From Streptomyces sp. MJM8645 (lineage in GTDB: Bacteria; Actinomycetota; Actinomycetes; Streptomycetales; Streptomycetaceae): DNA of 64,000 nucleotides. Made by a program: the position numbers and the translations under genes. The stretch spans positions 1,116,001 to 1,180,000 of the forward strand of contig NZ_LJJF01000001.1 in the NCBI RefSeq assembly GCF_001625365.1, in the 5' to 3' direction. The notes below the pieces were generated by a model. The model worked only from the letters and a program-made list of their open reading frames with translations. It ran no database searches and had not been told where the DNA came from. Shown one piece after another: positions 1-8,181 of the stretch. Every line of letters starts with the position of its first letter. Position 1 is the stretch's first letter.

Positions 1-296
1 TGGGCGTGCCCGGCCAGCCGGAACGCCGGGAGCATGGCTATGACGGACGTCGTCTCGATCCGGAAGGTGTCGGAGATCCGCCGAATCGTCCGCCCCACCA
101 CGGCCCGGACCTCCGGCACGTCGGCCCCGTCGGCCACGACGTGGATCAGGTCGAGGTTGGAGACGATGTCACCGGTGGGCCCGGTGCGGTGGTCGCCACG
201 GGCCAACGAACCGGTCGCCGCCACTGACATGCCGGTCACGTCCGCGAACTCGCGGGCCAGCTCCTGGAACAGCCGGGGGACGTCTTCGGGTCTCAC
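1..296 (-). CDS. Nucleotidyltransferase-like protein, 3' end outside the window
   Basis: This is the first part of a minus-strand gene that runs off the left edge. The GTG start at 296 follows GAGGAAG by three bases. The visible 98 residues contain a GSLARGD segment and, about 17 residues later, SNLDLIHVV, which resembles the G-S...D-x-D pattern of the DNA polymerase beta-type nucleotidyltransferase fold. The fold assignment is inference from that short pattern, and the substrate cannot be told. No partner gene is visible, because the next gene (pncA) lies about 300 bp away and is transcribed in the same direction. The missing C-terminal part could change the call. Confidence 0.6.
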   Translation of the reverse strand, partial: MRPEDVPRLFQELAREFADVTGMSVAATGSLARGDHRTGPTGDIVSNLDLIHVVADGADVPEVRAVVGRTIRRISDTFRIETTSVIAMLPAFRLAGHA

Positions 297-562
297 GCGC
301 TTCCTCGGGTGTCGGCTACGGACGTGGAGTCGACGCCATCTCTTCCAAGACTGCTCACATCATGGAGAGTTGGCGTTCAGATGGGCACCCTAACAGCGAC
401 CCGCCACAAATGGTCGCGTTTGCACCACATATCTCACACACCACAGCTGACGGACCGACACAAACGGTCTCAACCAGTCACTCAAGCGCCGCCCGCCGCA
501 CGTAGATCGGGTGGGCATCCAGCCCGACGAACGCCACCGCCCCCACCGCACCGACATCACAC
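297..562. other. Intergenic region, no supported gene
   Basis: This gap is less GC-rich than its surroundings. It must hold the promoter of the minus-strand gene starting at 296. The open frames crossing it have poor codon usage and no convincing ribosome binding site. A short minus-strand frame near 490-560 reads AVAFVGLDAHPIYVRRAALE before a stop; it could be a gene remnant but is too short to call. Confidence 0.5.
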
Positions 563-599
563 TTGCGCGAGAAGTCGGCCCGGCCGACTTCTCGCGCAA
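563..599. terminator. Perfect 18-bp inverted repeat, copy 1
   Basis: The left arm is TTGCGCGAGAAGTCGGCC (563-580). The right arm (582-599) is its exact reverse complement, with one base between. It lies just past the pncA stop codon, so it can act as the pncA terminator. A near-identical hairpin occurs at 3089-3123, next to lysA, so the element may be a dispersed repeat and not only a terminator. There is no U-tract. Confidence 0.75.
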
Positions 600-602
600 A
601 CC

Positions 603-1199
603 TCATCCCGCCAGCACGACCGGCGTGCCCGTCAGGTCCACGCCTGCCTGGCGGAGTTCGCCGAGGGCGGTGACCGTGGTCTCGGTGGCCACGCCCGCCG
701 TGTAGTCCAGCAGCACCCTGGTCGCGAACCCGGCCTTCACGGCGTCCAGCGCCGTCGCCTTCACGCAGTGGTCGGTGGCGATCCCGACCACGTCCACCGC
801 GTCCACGCCCTGGCCGCGCAGCCAGTCGGCGAGCCGGGTGCCGTCCGCCGCGAAGCCCTCGAACCCGCTCTTGGACGCCGAGTGCGCGCCCTTGAAGAAC
901 ACCTCGTCCACCGCGCCCGCGTCGACGGCGGGCGCGAAGGACGGGTGGAACTCGCCGCCCTCGCTGCCGACCACGCAGTGCACCGGGAAGGACTCCCGGA
1001 AGTCCGGTTGCGCCGAGAAGTGCGGGCCCGGGTCGATGTGGTGGTCCCGGGTCGCGACCACCCGCGCCCAGCCCTCCCGCTCCGGGCCCTGGACCAACTC
1101 GGCGATCGCCCGGGCCCGGTCGGCGCCCCCGCCGACCGGGACGCTCCCTCCCTCACAGAAGTCCTTCTGCACATCCACCACGATCAGCGCGCGAGCCAT
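603..1199 (-). CDS. pncA: Nicotinamidase / pyrazinamidase (isochorismatase-like hydrolase)
   Basis: This 198-residue cytoplasmic enzyme should hydrolyse nicotinamide to nicotinate for NAD salvage. The N-terminal strand ALIVVDVQKDFCEGGS carries the conserved catalytic aspartate. RDHHIDPGPHFS supplies metal-binding Asp and His residues. VFFKGAHS contains the catalytic lysine, and GIATDHCVKATALDA carries the nucleophilic cysteine with the usual non-proline cis-peptide context. The length is normal for the family. The ATG at 1199 is preceded by GAGGAAAGG. The gene stands alone, ends at the perfect hairpin at 563-599 and is followed upstream by the MerR gene in the same orientation, about 110 bp away. 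Family and reaction are secure by motif. Confidence 0.93.
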   Translation of the reverse strand: MARALIVVDVQKDFCEGGSVPVGGGADRARAIAELVQGPEREGWARVVATRDHHIDPGPHFSAQPDFRESFPVHCVVGSEGGEFHPSFAPAVDAGAVDEVFFKGAHSASKSGFEGFAADGTRLADWLRGQGVDAVDVVGIATDHCVKATALDAVKAGFATRVLLDYTAGVATETTVTALGELRQAGVDLTGTPVVLAG

Positions 1200-1309
1200 C
1201 GACCGGCCTTTCCTCGGGGGTACGGATTTCGCGGCCAGCTTGACGCCTTCGAGGTGCGTGGACGAAGCAACCCGGGCTGGCGTTCACCCGGACGGGCCTG
1301 GCGCGGCGA

Positions 1310-2248
1310 TCAGCACACCCCGGCAGCACCACCAAGGCCCGCAGCGGAGCGTTCGAGGGAGTCGGTCAGCCACAGGTAGGACAGGCCGACCGTGACCGGA
1401 TCCCCACCTGCCTCGGCCACGAGCCGCCAGTAGCGGCGCATCCGCGGGTCCCGGTCCACAGCCACGTAAGCCAGCAGGCGGCCTCGGAACTTCGGGGTGT
1501 CACGGTCGCCGCGGACGGAGGCGTGGGCCGCGACGAACCGGTCGAGTGCGGGGCCCACCCGGGGCGGCTCACCCGCCCGTACCAGGGGCTGGGCCAGCGC
1601 GCACGCCTCGCCGATCCCGCTCACCAGCTCGTCCTCGTCGGCGATCAGTGCGGCGCCGGCCCGCGCCCTGGCCAGCAGGCCTCGGCTCAGTTCCCGGTCC
1701 CCGGCCAGGGCGAACAGCTCGGCGAACGCGACCACCTGCGGCGGGGTCGGGTCGGCGGGCGGCTCGGGTACGGCGATGGCCACGAACGCGGTGAGCATCG
1801 CCTCCGACACCGGGGCGACCATCGCGCGTCTCCAGAAGTCGATCAGCGCGTCCCGGGCGGCTCCCCCGCCTTCCATGGCGGCCAGCAGCTCCAGCCTGGC
1901 GGCCCGGTCGGCCGGTCCGGCCTCCTCGACCGCGCGCAGCGAGGCCCGCCGCCAGGCCAGGTCCGCGAGCCGCACGTCGAGCGCGGCCCGCTCGGCGGCG
2001 ACGACCTCGGCCACGGAGCGTTCGCCGGCGAGCACCTGCCTGATCGAGGGCAGCCCGAGCCCGAGCCTGCGCAGCCGTCGGACCAGGCCGAGCCGCTCCA
2101 CGGCCACCTGGTCGAACCTGCGGTGCCCGCCCGTGCTGCGCACCGAGTCGACGATGCCCTCGTCGCAGTAGAAGCGGATGGTGCGCACCGGCACGCCGGT
2201 CAGCCGGGCCAGCTCGCCGATCCCCAACGTCTCATCGAGCAAAGGCAC
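1310..2248 (-). CDS. MerR-family transcriptional regulator
   Basis: The N-terminus has the MerR winged-helix signature: IGELARLTGVPVRTIRFYCDEGIV followed by GHRRFDQVAVERLGLVRRLRRLGL, then a dimerization-helix region. The remaining roughly 200 residues form a helical effector domain that I cannot assign to a ligand. I chose the GTG at 2248 because GGTGGAGG lies five bases upstream; a GTG at 2260 in the same frame is a less likely start. The protein is then 312 residues, longer than minimal MerR proteins. It is divergent from the mycothiol-type gene at 2312, and a MerR-type promoter lies between them, so it probably controls that gene and itself. The only cysteine near the DNA-binding part is the FYCD one, so a metal-sensing site is not evident. 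Confidence 0.88.
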   Translation of the reverse strand: MPLLDETLGIGELARLTGVPVRTIRFYCDEGIVDSVRSTGGHRRFDQVAVERLGLVRRLRRLGLGLPSIRQVLAGERSVAEVVAAERAALDVRLADLAWRRASLRAVEEAGPADRAARLELLAAMEGGGAARDALIDFWRRAMVAPVSEAMLTAFVAIAVPEPPADPTPPQVVAFAELFALAGDRELSRGLLARARAGAALIADEDELVSGIGEACALAQPLVRAGEPPRVGPALDRFVAAHASVRGDRDTPKFRGRLLAYVAVDRDPRMRRYWRLVAEAGGDPVTVGLSYLWLTDSLERSAAGLGGAAGVC

Positions 2249-2280
2249 TTGAACCTCCACCGGACTGGAGTTCCTACCGT
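2249..2280 (+). promoter_or_regulatory. MerR-type promoter and operator between divergent genes
   Basis: A TTGAAC -35-like hexamer at 2249-2254 and TACCGT at 2275-2280 are separated by 20 bp, the stretched spacing typical of MerR-activated promoters. Between them lies an interrupted palindrome, CCTCCA-CCGGAC-TGGAGT, centred in the spacer. The arrangement fits activation of the plus-strand gene at 2312 by the divergent regulator. Confidence 0.65.
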
Positions 2281-2311
2281 ACCCAGGTAACCCCGAGAGA
2301 GGAGCATCGCG

Positions 2312-3079
2312 ATGGCGATGACGTCGACGCTGGACACCGCACGGCTCATGGAGGGACTGCGGGAGCAGACCCGGCAGTTCGCCCGCACGGTCGCCGGAAG
2401 GGACCCGGACACCCCAGTGCCCTCCTGCCCGCAGTGGCCGCTGCGCACCCTCGTCGGGCACCTCGGCCAGGAGCACCGGTGGGCGGCCGAACTCGTCCGT
2501 ACGCGCGGGCAGTTGCCCGTCCCCGACCCGTGGCAGGCCGACCCCGGCGCCCCGGACGGGTGGGCCCGGTGGCTGCGCGAGGGCGCGGAGGACCTGGTCC
2601 GCGCGGTCCAGGAGACCGGCGCGGACACCGAGTTGCCCACGTTCTTCGGGCCACGGCCGGCGGCGTTCTGGCTCCGCAGGCAGCTGAGCGACACCTGCGT
2701 CCATCACTACGACGCCGCGTCGGCGACGGGCACCGCGTTCGAGATCGCCGACGACCTCGCGGCCGACGTGATCAGCGAGAACCTCGACCTGCTGTGCACG
2801 CCGGCCTTCGAGTCGGTCAGGCCGGCGGCGGCCGGGCTGCGCGGCCGGGGCGAGCGGGTCGGGTTCCGGCCGAGGTCCGGGGAGGGCTGGGTGGTCACCA
2901 GGGCGCCCGAGGCGCTGCGGTGGGAGCGCGGGCCGGTCGAGGCCGACGTGGTGGTGTCGGGCGCGGTGGCGGACCTCATGCTGGTGGTCTCCCGCCGCCT
3001 CCCGCCGCAGGACGACCGGGTGACGGTGACGGGCGACCGCGCCTTGCTGGACCACTGGCTGACCCACACGGCGTTCTAA
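2312..3079 (+). CDS. Maleylpyruvate isomerase-family mycothiol-dependent enzyme
   Basis: This 255-residue protein has the DinB-like metal-binding four-helix domain (MDMPI_N) followed by the small C-terminal MDMPI_C domain. The histidine in LVGHLGQEHRW and the histidine pair in DTCVHHYDA match the zinc-binding positions of mycothiol-dependent maleylpyruvate isomerase. WERGPVEADVVVSGAVADL is typical of the C-terminal domain. Such enzymes use mycothiol in isomerization or detoxification; the substrate here is unknown. GAGGAG precedes the ATG at 2312. The MerR-type promoter just upstream suggests induction by a compound sensed by the divergent regulator, which fits a detoxification role. Confidence 0.85.
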   Translation: MAMTSTLDTARLMEGLREQTRQFARTVAGRDPDTPVPSCPQWPLRTLVGHLGQEHRWAAELVRTRGQLPVPDPWQADPGAPDGWARWLREGAEDLVRAVQETGADTELPTFFGPRPAAFWLRRQLSDTCVHHYDAASATGTAFEIADDLAADVISENLDLLCTPAFESVRPAAAGLRGRGERVGFRPRSGEGWVVTRAPEALRWERGPVEADVVVSGAVADLMLVVSRRLPPQDDRVTVTGDRALLDHWLTHTAF

Positions 3080-3088
3080 CCGCCAGAG

Positions 3089-3123
3089 TTGCGCGAGAAG
3101 TCGGCCGGCCCGACTTCTCGCGC
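3089..3123. terminator. Hairpin, copy 2 of the element at 563-599
   Basis: GCGCGAGAAGTCGG (3091-3104) pairs with CCGACTTCTCGCGC (3110-3123) around a short loop. The arms and the preceding TT are shared with the copy at 563-599. It sits between the convergent ends of the MDMPI gene (3079) and lysA (3136) and can serve both as a terminator. Confidence 0.75.
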
Positions 3124-3135
3124 GACGGCGTTCGG

Positions 3136-4527
3136 CTACCGGCCGACCTCGCGGAGGCGGAAGTCCTCGACCGTCTCCCGGCGGATCAGCAGCCGGGCCC
3201 GGCCGTCCTTGACGGCGGCCACCGCCGGGCGGCCGACCAGGTTGTAGCCGGAGGCCATCGACAGCTGGTACGCCCCGGCCGCCGGGACGGCCAGCAGGTC
3301 CCCCGCGCGCAGGTCGGCGGGGAGTACGGCGTCGCGTACCAGCACGTCGCCGGCCTCGCAGTGCCGGCCGACCACGTCCACCCGGGCCGCGCCCGCCTCC
3401 GAGCGGCGGCCCACCAGGCGGACGCTGTACGGCGATCCGTACAGCGCCGGGCGCGGGTTGTCGCTCATCCCGCCGTCCACGGCGGCGAAGCAGTGGCCGT
3501 CCGCGGTGTGCTTCACCGACAGCACCCGGTACACGGCGACGGCGGCCGGGCCGGCCAGCGCGCGGCCGGGCTCGACGATCAGCCGCGGCACCTCCAGGCC
3601 CGCCTCGGCGCAGCGCACCGCCAGCCGGTCGGTCACCCGGACGGCGAAGTCGGCGACGTCGAACTCGGCGTCCCCCGGCAGGTAGCGGATGCCGTGGCCG
3701 CCGCCGAGGTCCAGTTCGGGCAGTTCCACGCCGTGCTGCTTCCGGATCTCCGCGAGCAGCCGCACCAGCGCGTCCACCGCCTGGAGGTAGGGCTCGACCT
3801 CGGTGATCTGCGAGCCCAGGTGGCAGTGCAGGCCGGCCAATTCGAGCCCGGGCTGGTCGAGCACCCGGGCGATCGCGTCGGCCGCGTCGCCGCCCTCGAT
3901 CGGAAAGCCGAACTTCTGCCCGCCCACCCCCGTTTGAACCGCCGTGTGGTGCCCGGCGGCGATCCCCGGGACGACCCGGACGAGTACCCGCTGCGGGGTG
4001 TCGGCGGCCACTAGGGCGGCGAGCCGGGCGATCTCCGCCGGGCCGTCGATCACGATCCGCCCGACCCGCAGCCGCCGGGCCAGCCGCAGTTCCTCCGGGG
4101 ACTTGGCGTTGCCGTGCAGCAGGATCCGCTGCGCCGGGAAGCCGGCCGAGGCGGCCAGCCACAGCTCGCCGGAGGAGCAGACGTCCAGACCCAGGCCCTC
4201 CTCGGCCACCCAGTCGGCCATCGCGCTGCACAGGAACGCCTTGGCGGCGTACAGCACCTCGGCGTGCGGCAGCGCCCGCCGGTAGGCCCGGGCGCGGTTG
4301 CGCACCTCGGCCTCGTCCAGGACGTACAGCGGGGTGCCGAAGCGCTCGGCCGCCTCCGCCAGCCCCACCCCGCCGACCAGCACGTCGCCGCCGGGGCCGG
4401 GCCGCGCCGAGGCCGGCCAGGGGCCGCCGAGCGCGTCGACGGCCGGGGCGTCGGGGCGGGCGGTGGAGGTGCCGGTGGAGGGGGCGGGGACGGTGGAGGG
4501 GACGGACGGGGCGGTCAGCTGCGTCAT
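3136..4527 (-). CDS. lysA: Diaminopimelate decarboxylase paralogue
   Basis: This 463-residue protein is a fold-type III PLP decarboxylase. The PLP lysine lies in VLYAAKAFLCSAM, the substrate-binding histidine in GLHCHLGSQI, the glycine-rich phosphate site in LDLGGGHGIRY and the active-site cysteine in VVGRHCEAGDVL. The C-terminal RRETVEDFRLREVG is also typical of actinobacterial LysA. The expected reaction is meso-diaminopimelate to lysine. A roughly 40-residue Thr/Pro/Ala-rich N-terminal extension precedes the barrel. The housekeeping streptomycete lysA is usually linked to threonine-pathway genes, which are absent here, so this is probably a second copy with a specialised role. The ATG at 4527 has TAGGAG upstream. 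A small gene at 4781 precedes it in the same direction. Confidence 0.85.
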   Translation of the reverse strand: MTQLTAPSVPSTVPAPSTGTSTARPDAPAVDALGGPWPASARPGPGGDVLVGGVGLAEAAERFGTPLYVLDEAEVRNRARAYRRALPHAEVLYAAKAFLCSAMADWVAEEGLGLDVCSSGELWLAASAGFPAQRILLHGNAKSPEELRLARRLRVGRIVIDGPAEIARLAALVAADTPQRVLVRVVPGIAAGHHTAVQTGVGGQKFGFPIEGGDAADAIARVLDQPGLELAGLHCHLGSQITEVEPYLQAVDALVRLLAEIRKQHGVELPELDLGGGHGIRYLPGDAEFDVADFAVRVTDRLAVRCAEAGLEVPRLIVEPGRALAGPAAVAVYRVLSVKHTADGHCFAAVDGGMSDNPRPALYGSPYSVRLVGRRSEAGAARVDVVGRHCEAGDVLVRDAVLPADLRAGDLLAVPAAGAYQLSMASGYNLVGRPAVAAVKDGRARLLIRRETVEDFRLREVGR

Positions 4528-4577
4528 GGCGGTACTCCTACGGGGCGGGGCGGGGTTGCGGCACGCGGTGGGCGGGG

Positions 4578-4781
4578 TCAGTCCTCGAACTGCATCGCGA
4601 TCCGGCAGTGCGCCGGGCGGCCGCGGTCGTGGCCGACCGTGGGCGCGGGCGCCGGTTCGGGCGGCTCGGGGCTGTCCTGAAGCTCATGCCGTTCCTGTCG
4701 GTCCTGCCGGACACCGGCGGGCACCAGGCGGACCAGGCGGCGCGGCGACTGGTCGACGGCGGTGGCGATCGTGCTGCTCAC
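4578..4781 (-). CDS. Small hypothetical protein upstream of lysA
   Basis: This 67-residue frame starts at a GTG at 4781 with GAGGAG six bases upstream and ends 50 bp before the lysA start. Codon usage is GC-rich at third positions across the frame. The sequence has no membrane segment or signal peptide. It has an Arg-rich first half, a Pro/Glu-rich middle and ends CRIAMQFED. I do not recognise the family. Tight linkage suggests cotranscription with lysA, and the paired direct-repeat boxes at 4897-5022 lie upstream, so it may belong to the same regulon as kdpB. A chance frame cannot be excluded. Confidence 0.5.
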   Translation of the reverse strand: MSSTIATAVDQSPRRLVRLVPAGVRQDRQERHELQDSPEPPEPAPAPTVGHDRGRPAHCRIAMQFED

Positions 4782-4896
4782 GGGAGGCTCCTCGGGCTCG
4801 GGCGGGCGGGCCGCTGTGTGCGGCCCTCGGTTCCAGTGGATGCCCACCGGACGCCGATCGCACCGGGCCTTGACGCGTGGCCTACGCTCCGCCGGG

Positions 4897-5022
4897 CGTC
4901 CTTGACGCCTTCCTGACATCCGCCGCCACGACCGTCACCCGTACGGCCGCACGCGCCCCCGAACGTCCATGCGAGCCACCGAACGCCCACCCGGTCCGGA
5001 TGTCAGGGAGCCGTCAAGGACG
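4897..5022. promoter_or_regulatory. Pair of inverted direct-repeat boxes upstream of kdpB
   Basis: Two 26-bp arms, 4897-4922 and 4997-5022, are reverse complements at 24 positions. Each arm holds a direct repeat of TGAC(A/G) spaced 11 bp: TTGACGCCTTCCTGAC at 4902-4917, and GTCAGGGAGCCGTCAAGG at 5002-5019 in the opposite sense. An 11-bp tandem repeat is the usual geometry for OmpR/KdpE-type response regulators. Similar boxes occur at 7445 and 41008 and, less cleanly, at 14949. The pair sits between the minus-strand gene at 4781 and kdpB at 5164. Confidence 0.6.
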
Positions 5023-5163
5023 GCCGCCCACACGCCAAACCCGCGTCAAGAGGCGTGTGGCGGGCGCGGATCCGATGGTGGGCTGGCCGCCGTCCCCGCC
5101 GCCACCGAGCCCGCCGCCCCGTTGCCCCGCAGCCCGGGGCGGCCCGGAAGGTCTTCCGAGACG

Positions 5164-7410
5164 ATGCGCCGTTCGGCCCTCACTCCCCCGGACACCACCA
5201 CGCCCCGAACCGACTGGTTCCGCCGCCCGGAGGGCGTCCGCGAGCAACCCCCGCACGACCGACCGGACGACCGGCCGAACGACCGGCCGGACGACCGACC
5301 GCACCAACCGCAGCACCACCCGAGCCACCGGCCGACCGGCCCGGACGGCGGCCGCCGCCGGCTCATCACCCGCCGCCAGCTCACCGAGGCCCTGCCCGCC
5401 GCCGTCCGCAAGCTCCACCCGCGCACCATGATGCGCAACCCGGTGATGCTCGTGGTGGAGACCGGCTCCGCGCTCACCACGCTCAGCGCGGTGATCCACC
5501 CGAGCGTGTTCGCCTGGGTGATCGGCTTCTGGCTCTGGCTGACGGTGCTGTTCGCCAACCTCGCCGAGGCCGTCGCCGAGAGCCGGGGCAAGGCGCAGGC
5601 CGAGTCGCTGCGCCGCACCCAGGCCGGGACGACCGCCCGGCGGCTGCTGCACTGGCGGGTCGGCACCCGCGACCACCGCCACGAGGTGATCCCCGCCGAG
5701 CAGTTGATGCTGCACGACGTGGTGCTGGTGCCGGCCGGCGAGGTCGTGCCGCAGGACGGCGAGGTGGTCGAGGGGGTGGCCTCCGTCGACGAGTCGGCGA
5801 TCACCGGGGAGTCCGCGCCGGTGATCCGCGAGTCCGGCGGCGACCGCACCGGCGTCACCGGCGGCACCAGGGTGCTCTCCGACCACCTGGTCGTCCGGGT
5901 CACCTCCCGGCCCGGGCAGAGCTTCGTCGACCGCATGATCGCCCTGGTGGAGGGCGCCAACCGGCAGAAGACCCCGAACGAGATCGCGCTCAACATCCTG
6001 CTCGCCTCGCTCACCATCGTCTTCCTGCTCTCGGTGGTCTCGCTCCAGCCCATGGCGATCTACGCGCACGCGCCGCAGACCACCGTGGTGCTGGTCGCCC
6101 TGATGGTCGCGCTCATCCCGACCACCATCGGCGCGCTGCTGTCCGCGATCGGCATCGCCGGGATGGACCGGCTGGTCCAGCGCAACGTCGTCGCCCTGTC
6201 CGGCCGGGCCGTCGAGGCCGCCGGGGACGTCGACGTGCTGCTGCTCGACAAGACCGGCACCATCACCCACGGCAACCGCCGGGCCGTCGCACTGCACCCG
6301 CTGCCCGGCGCGAGCACCGAACAGCTCGCCGAGGCCGCCCAGTTGGCCTCCGTCGCGGACGAGACCCCGGAGGGGCGCTCACTCGTCGAACTGACGAACC
6401 GTCAGTACTGGGTGCCGCCCCGCGCCCCCGGCGAACTCGGCGAGCAGCAGCCCGTCCCGTTCACCGCGCACAGCCGGATGAGCGGCGTCGACCTGACCTG
6501 GCCCGACGGGACGAACTGCCTGATCCGCAAGGGCGCCGCCGGCGCCGTCGCCCGCTGGGTGGTGGAGTCCGGCGGGCGGATGCCGATGGAGGCCAAGCCG
6601 CTGGTGGACCGGATCGCCGAGGCCGGCGGCACCCCGCTGCTGGTCGCCGTCCACGACCGGCACGGCGCCCGCGCGCTGGGCGTGGTCGAACTCAAAGACG
6701 TGGTGAAGGAGGGCATCGCCGAGCGCTTCGCCGAACTGCGCAGGATGGGCATCCGCACCGTCATGGTCACCGGCGACAACCCGCTCACCGCCCGTGCCAT
6801 CGCCGCCGAGGCCGGGGTGGACGACTTCCTCGCCGAGGCCACCCCCGAGGACAAACTCGCCCACCTGCGCCGCGAGCAGGCCGCCGGGAACATGGTCGCG
6901 ATGACCGGCGACGGCACCAACGACGCCCCCGCGCTCGCCCAGGCCGACGTCGGGGTCGCGATGAACTCCGGCACCCCGGCCGCCAAGGAGGCCGGCAACA
7001 TGGTCGACCTCGACTCCAACCCGGCGAAGCTGATCGACATCATCCGGGTCGGCAAGCAACTCCTCATCACCCGTGGCGCGTTGACCACCTTCTCGATCAC
7101 CAACGACGTGGCCAAGTTCTTCGCGATCATCCCCGCGATGTTCGCGAACGCCTACCCCGGGCTGCACCACCTCAACATCATGGAACTGCACAGCCCGACC
7201 TCGGCGATCGCCTCCGCGATCATCTTCAACGCGCTGATCATCGTCGCGCTGATCCCGCTGGCCCTGCGCGGCGTCCGCTACCAGCCCGCCTCCGCCACCG
7301 ACCTGCTCCGCCGCAACCTGCGGGTGTACGGGCTGGGCGGGCTGATCCTGCCGTTCCTCGGCATCAAGGCGATCGACCTGCTGATCCAGTTCGTGCCGGG
7401 CCTCGGCTGA
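5164..7410 (+). CDS. kdpB: Orphan potassium-transporting ATPase subunit B
   Basis: This is the P-type ATPase subunit of the KdpFABC potassium pump. [12 protein letters not shown] (around residue 214) is the actuator loop, [13 protein letters not shown] (around 362) holds the phosphorylated aspartate, and [18 protein letters not shown] is the hinge motif. The KdpB-specific [10 protein letters not shown], the THSI-like [14 protein letters not shown] and [12 protein letters not shown] are all present. The core is full length, but about 60 residues of Pro/Arg/Asp-rich sequence with [11 protein letters not shown] repeats precede it, giving 748 residues from the ATG at 5164. The start is uncertain because the ribosome binding site is weak and the frame is open further upstream. 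No kdpF, kdpA or kdpC lies next to it, although these normally form one operon, so its partner must be encoded elsewhere or it works differently. A universal stress protein gene follows. Confidence 0.92.
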   Translation: MRRSALTPPDTTTPRTDWFRRPEGVREQPPHDRPDDRPNDRPDDRPHQPQHHPSHRPTGPDGGRRRLITRRQLTEALPAAVRKLHPRTMMRNPVMLVVETGSALTTLSAVIHPSVFAWVIGFWLWLTVLFANLAEAVAESRGKAQAESLRRTQAGTTARRLLHWRVGTRDHRHEVIPAEQLMLHDVVLVPAGEVVPQDGEVVEGVASVDESAITGESAPVIRESGGDRTGVTGGTRVLSDHLVVRVTSRPGQSFVDRMIALVEGANRQKTPNEIALNILLASLTIVFLLSVVSLQPMAIYAHAPQTTVVLVALMVALIPTTIGALLSAIGIAGMDRLVQRNVVALSGRAVEAAGDVDVLLLDKTGTITHGNRRAVALHPLPGASTEQLAEAAQLASVADETPEGRSLVELTNRQYWVPPRAPGELGEQQPVPFTAHSRMSGVDLTWPDGTNCLIRKGAAGAVARWVVESGGRMPMEAKPLVDRIAEAGGTPLLVAVHDRHGARALGVVELKDVVKEGIAERFAELRRMGIRTVMVTGDNPLTARAIAAEAGVDDFLAEATPEDKLAHLRREQAAGNMVAMTGDGTNDAPALAQADVGVAMNSGTPAAKEAGNMVDLDSNPAKLIDIIRVGKQLLITRGALTTFSITNDVAKFFAIIPAMFANAYPGLHHLNIMELHSPTSAIASAIIFNALIIVALIPLALRGVRYQPASATDLLRRNLRVYGLGGLILPFLGIKAIDLLIQFVPGLG

Positions 7411-7444
7411 GGCGCACGGCGCACCGCGCGCCGCACGCCGGAGC

Positions 7445-7465
7445 TGTCAGAAGGACGTCAAGAAG
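7445..7465. promoter_or_regulatory. 11-bp direct-repeat box upstream of the stress protein gene
   Basis: GTCA at 7446-7449 and again at 7457-7460 within GTCAGAAGGACGTCAAG gives the 11-bp direct repeat seen upstream of kdpB. It lies between kdpB and the gene at 7594. The following TGCGACCGGCGT (7468-7479) also occurs beside the related box near 40998. Confidence 0.5.
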
Positions 7466-7593
7466 TGTGCGACCGGCGTCATGGAGCCATCAGCGGCGGT
7501 ACGGACGGCCCGGTTCCGGGGTTCACTGGAATCATCCGAACCAAGGAGTACGGAACCGGGAACACCCGACCGGAGAAACGGAGGCGAACGGCC

Positions 7594-8082
7594 ATGACCG
7601 GGACCACCCGAGTGATCGTCGGCCTGAGCGGATCACTGAGCAGTCTGGCCGCCCTCTACCACGCCGTCGGCGAGGCGGCCCGCAGCGAGGCCGTGCTGGT
7701 GCCGGTGGCCGCGTGGAACGCGGGCGAACGCGACGGCCTGCGCCCGCTGTCCGAACTGGAGCACGCCGCCCGGCGGCGGCTGGACATCGCCTTCGAGCAG
7801 GCCTACGGCGGCTACCCGGCCGGCCTGGTCATCCACCCGCTGGTGGTCAAGGCCGAGCCCGGGCCGGCCCTGGTCGGCGCCGTCACCGGGCCGGAGGACC
7901 TGCTGGTCCTCGGTGCCGCCACCCGCCGCCGGTTCGACCGGCTGCGGCACGGCTCGGTGGCCCGGCACTGCCGCCACCGCGCGGGCTGCCGGGTGGTCGA
8001 GGTGTCGCCCTCCGCGCTGCTGACCCGACTCGAACTCCCCGCCCGCACCGGGGCACCGCTCCCGCTGCTCGGGCGTGCCTAG
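7594..8082 (+). CDS. Universal stress protein family protein
   Basis: This 162-residue cytoplasmic protein opens with a Rossmann-like strand, VIVGLSGSLSSLAALYHAV, typical of the UspA fold. It continues through a VLVPVAAW strand and reaches LLVLGAATRRRFDRLRHGSVARHCRHRAGC. That last part matches the GxxG-9x-G(S/T) nucleotide-binding tail only loosely (GAATRRRF...GSVARHC). GGAGG lies nine bases before the ATG. It follows kdpB by about 180 bp with its own direct-repeat box, so it is probably coregulated with kdpB by the same factor. UspA domains also occur in the potassium sensor KdpD, which makes the pairing suggestive. Its precise role is unknown. Confidence 0.8.
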   Translation: MTGTTRVIVGLSGSLSSLAALYHAVGEAARSEAVLVPVAAWNAGERDGLRPLSELEHAARRRLDIAFEQAYGGYPAGLVIHPLVVKAEPGPALVGAVTGPEDLLVLGAATRRRFDRLRHGSVARHCRHRAGCRVVEVSPSALLTRLELPARTGAPLPLLGRA

Positions 8083-8135
8083 TCCCGTCCCGCGGATCTC
8101 GCCGGACAGGCCCTGACAGCAACTCCCCCGAACCC

Positions 8136-8181
8136 GCCCGCCGGCTCGACGCGTCACCTCACCCACGCCGAGCCGGCGGGC
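8136..8181. terminator. Terminator hairpin between the stress protein gene and the ABC gene
   Basis: GCCCGCCGGCTCG (8136-8148) pairs with CGAGCCGGCGGGC (8169-8181). The right arm lies inside the 3' end of the convergent ABC gene, which stops at 8154. Confidence 0.65.

Noticed and set aside
490..560. Short minus-strand peptide AVAFVGLDAHPIYVRRAALE as a gene remnant
   Set aside because: Too short, with no start and no second matching segment to support a family.
1310..4231. A 973-codon minus-strand open frame spanning MerR, MDMPI and lysA
   Set aside because: Only its last part (from 2248) is the MerR gene; the rest is the shadow of two real genes with clear domains in other frames.
4782..5163. 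A small kdpF-like gene before kdpB
   Set aside because: No short hydrophobic frame with a ribosome binding site is present; the region holds the box pair instead.
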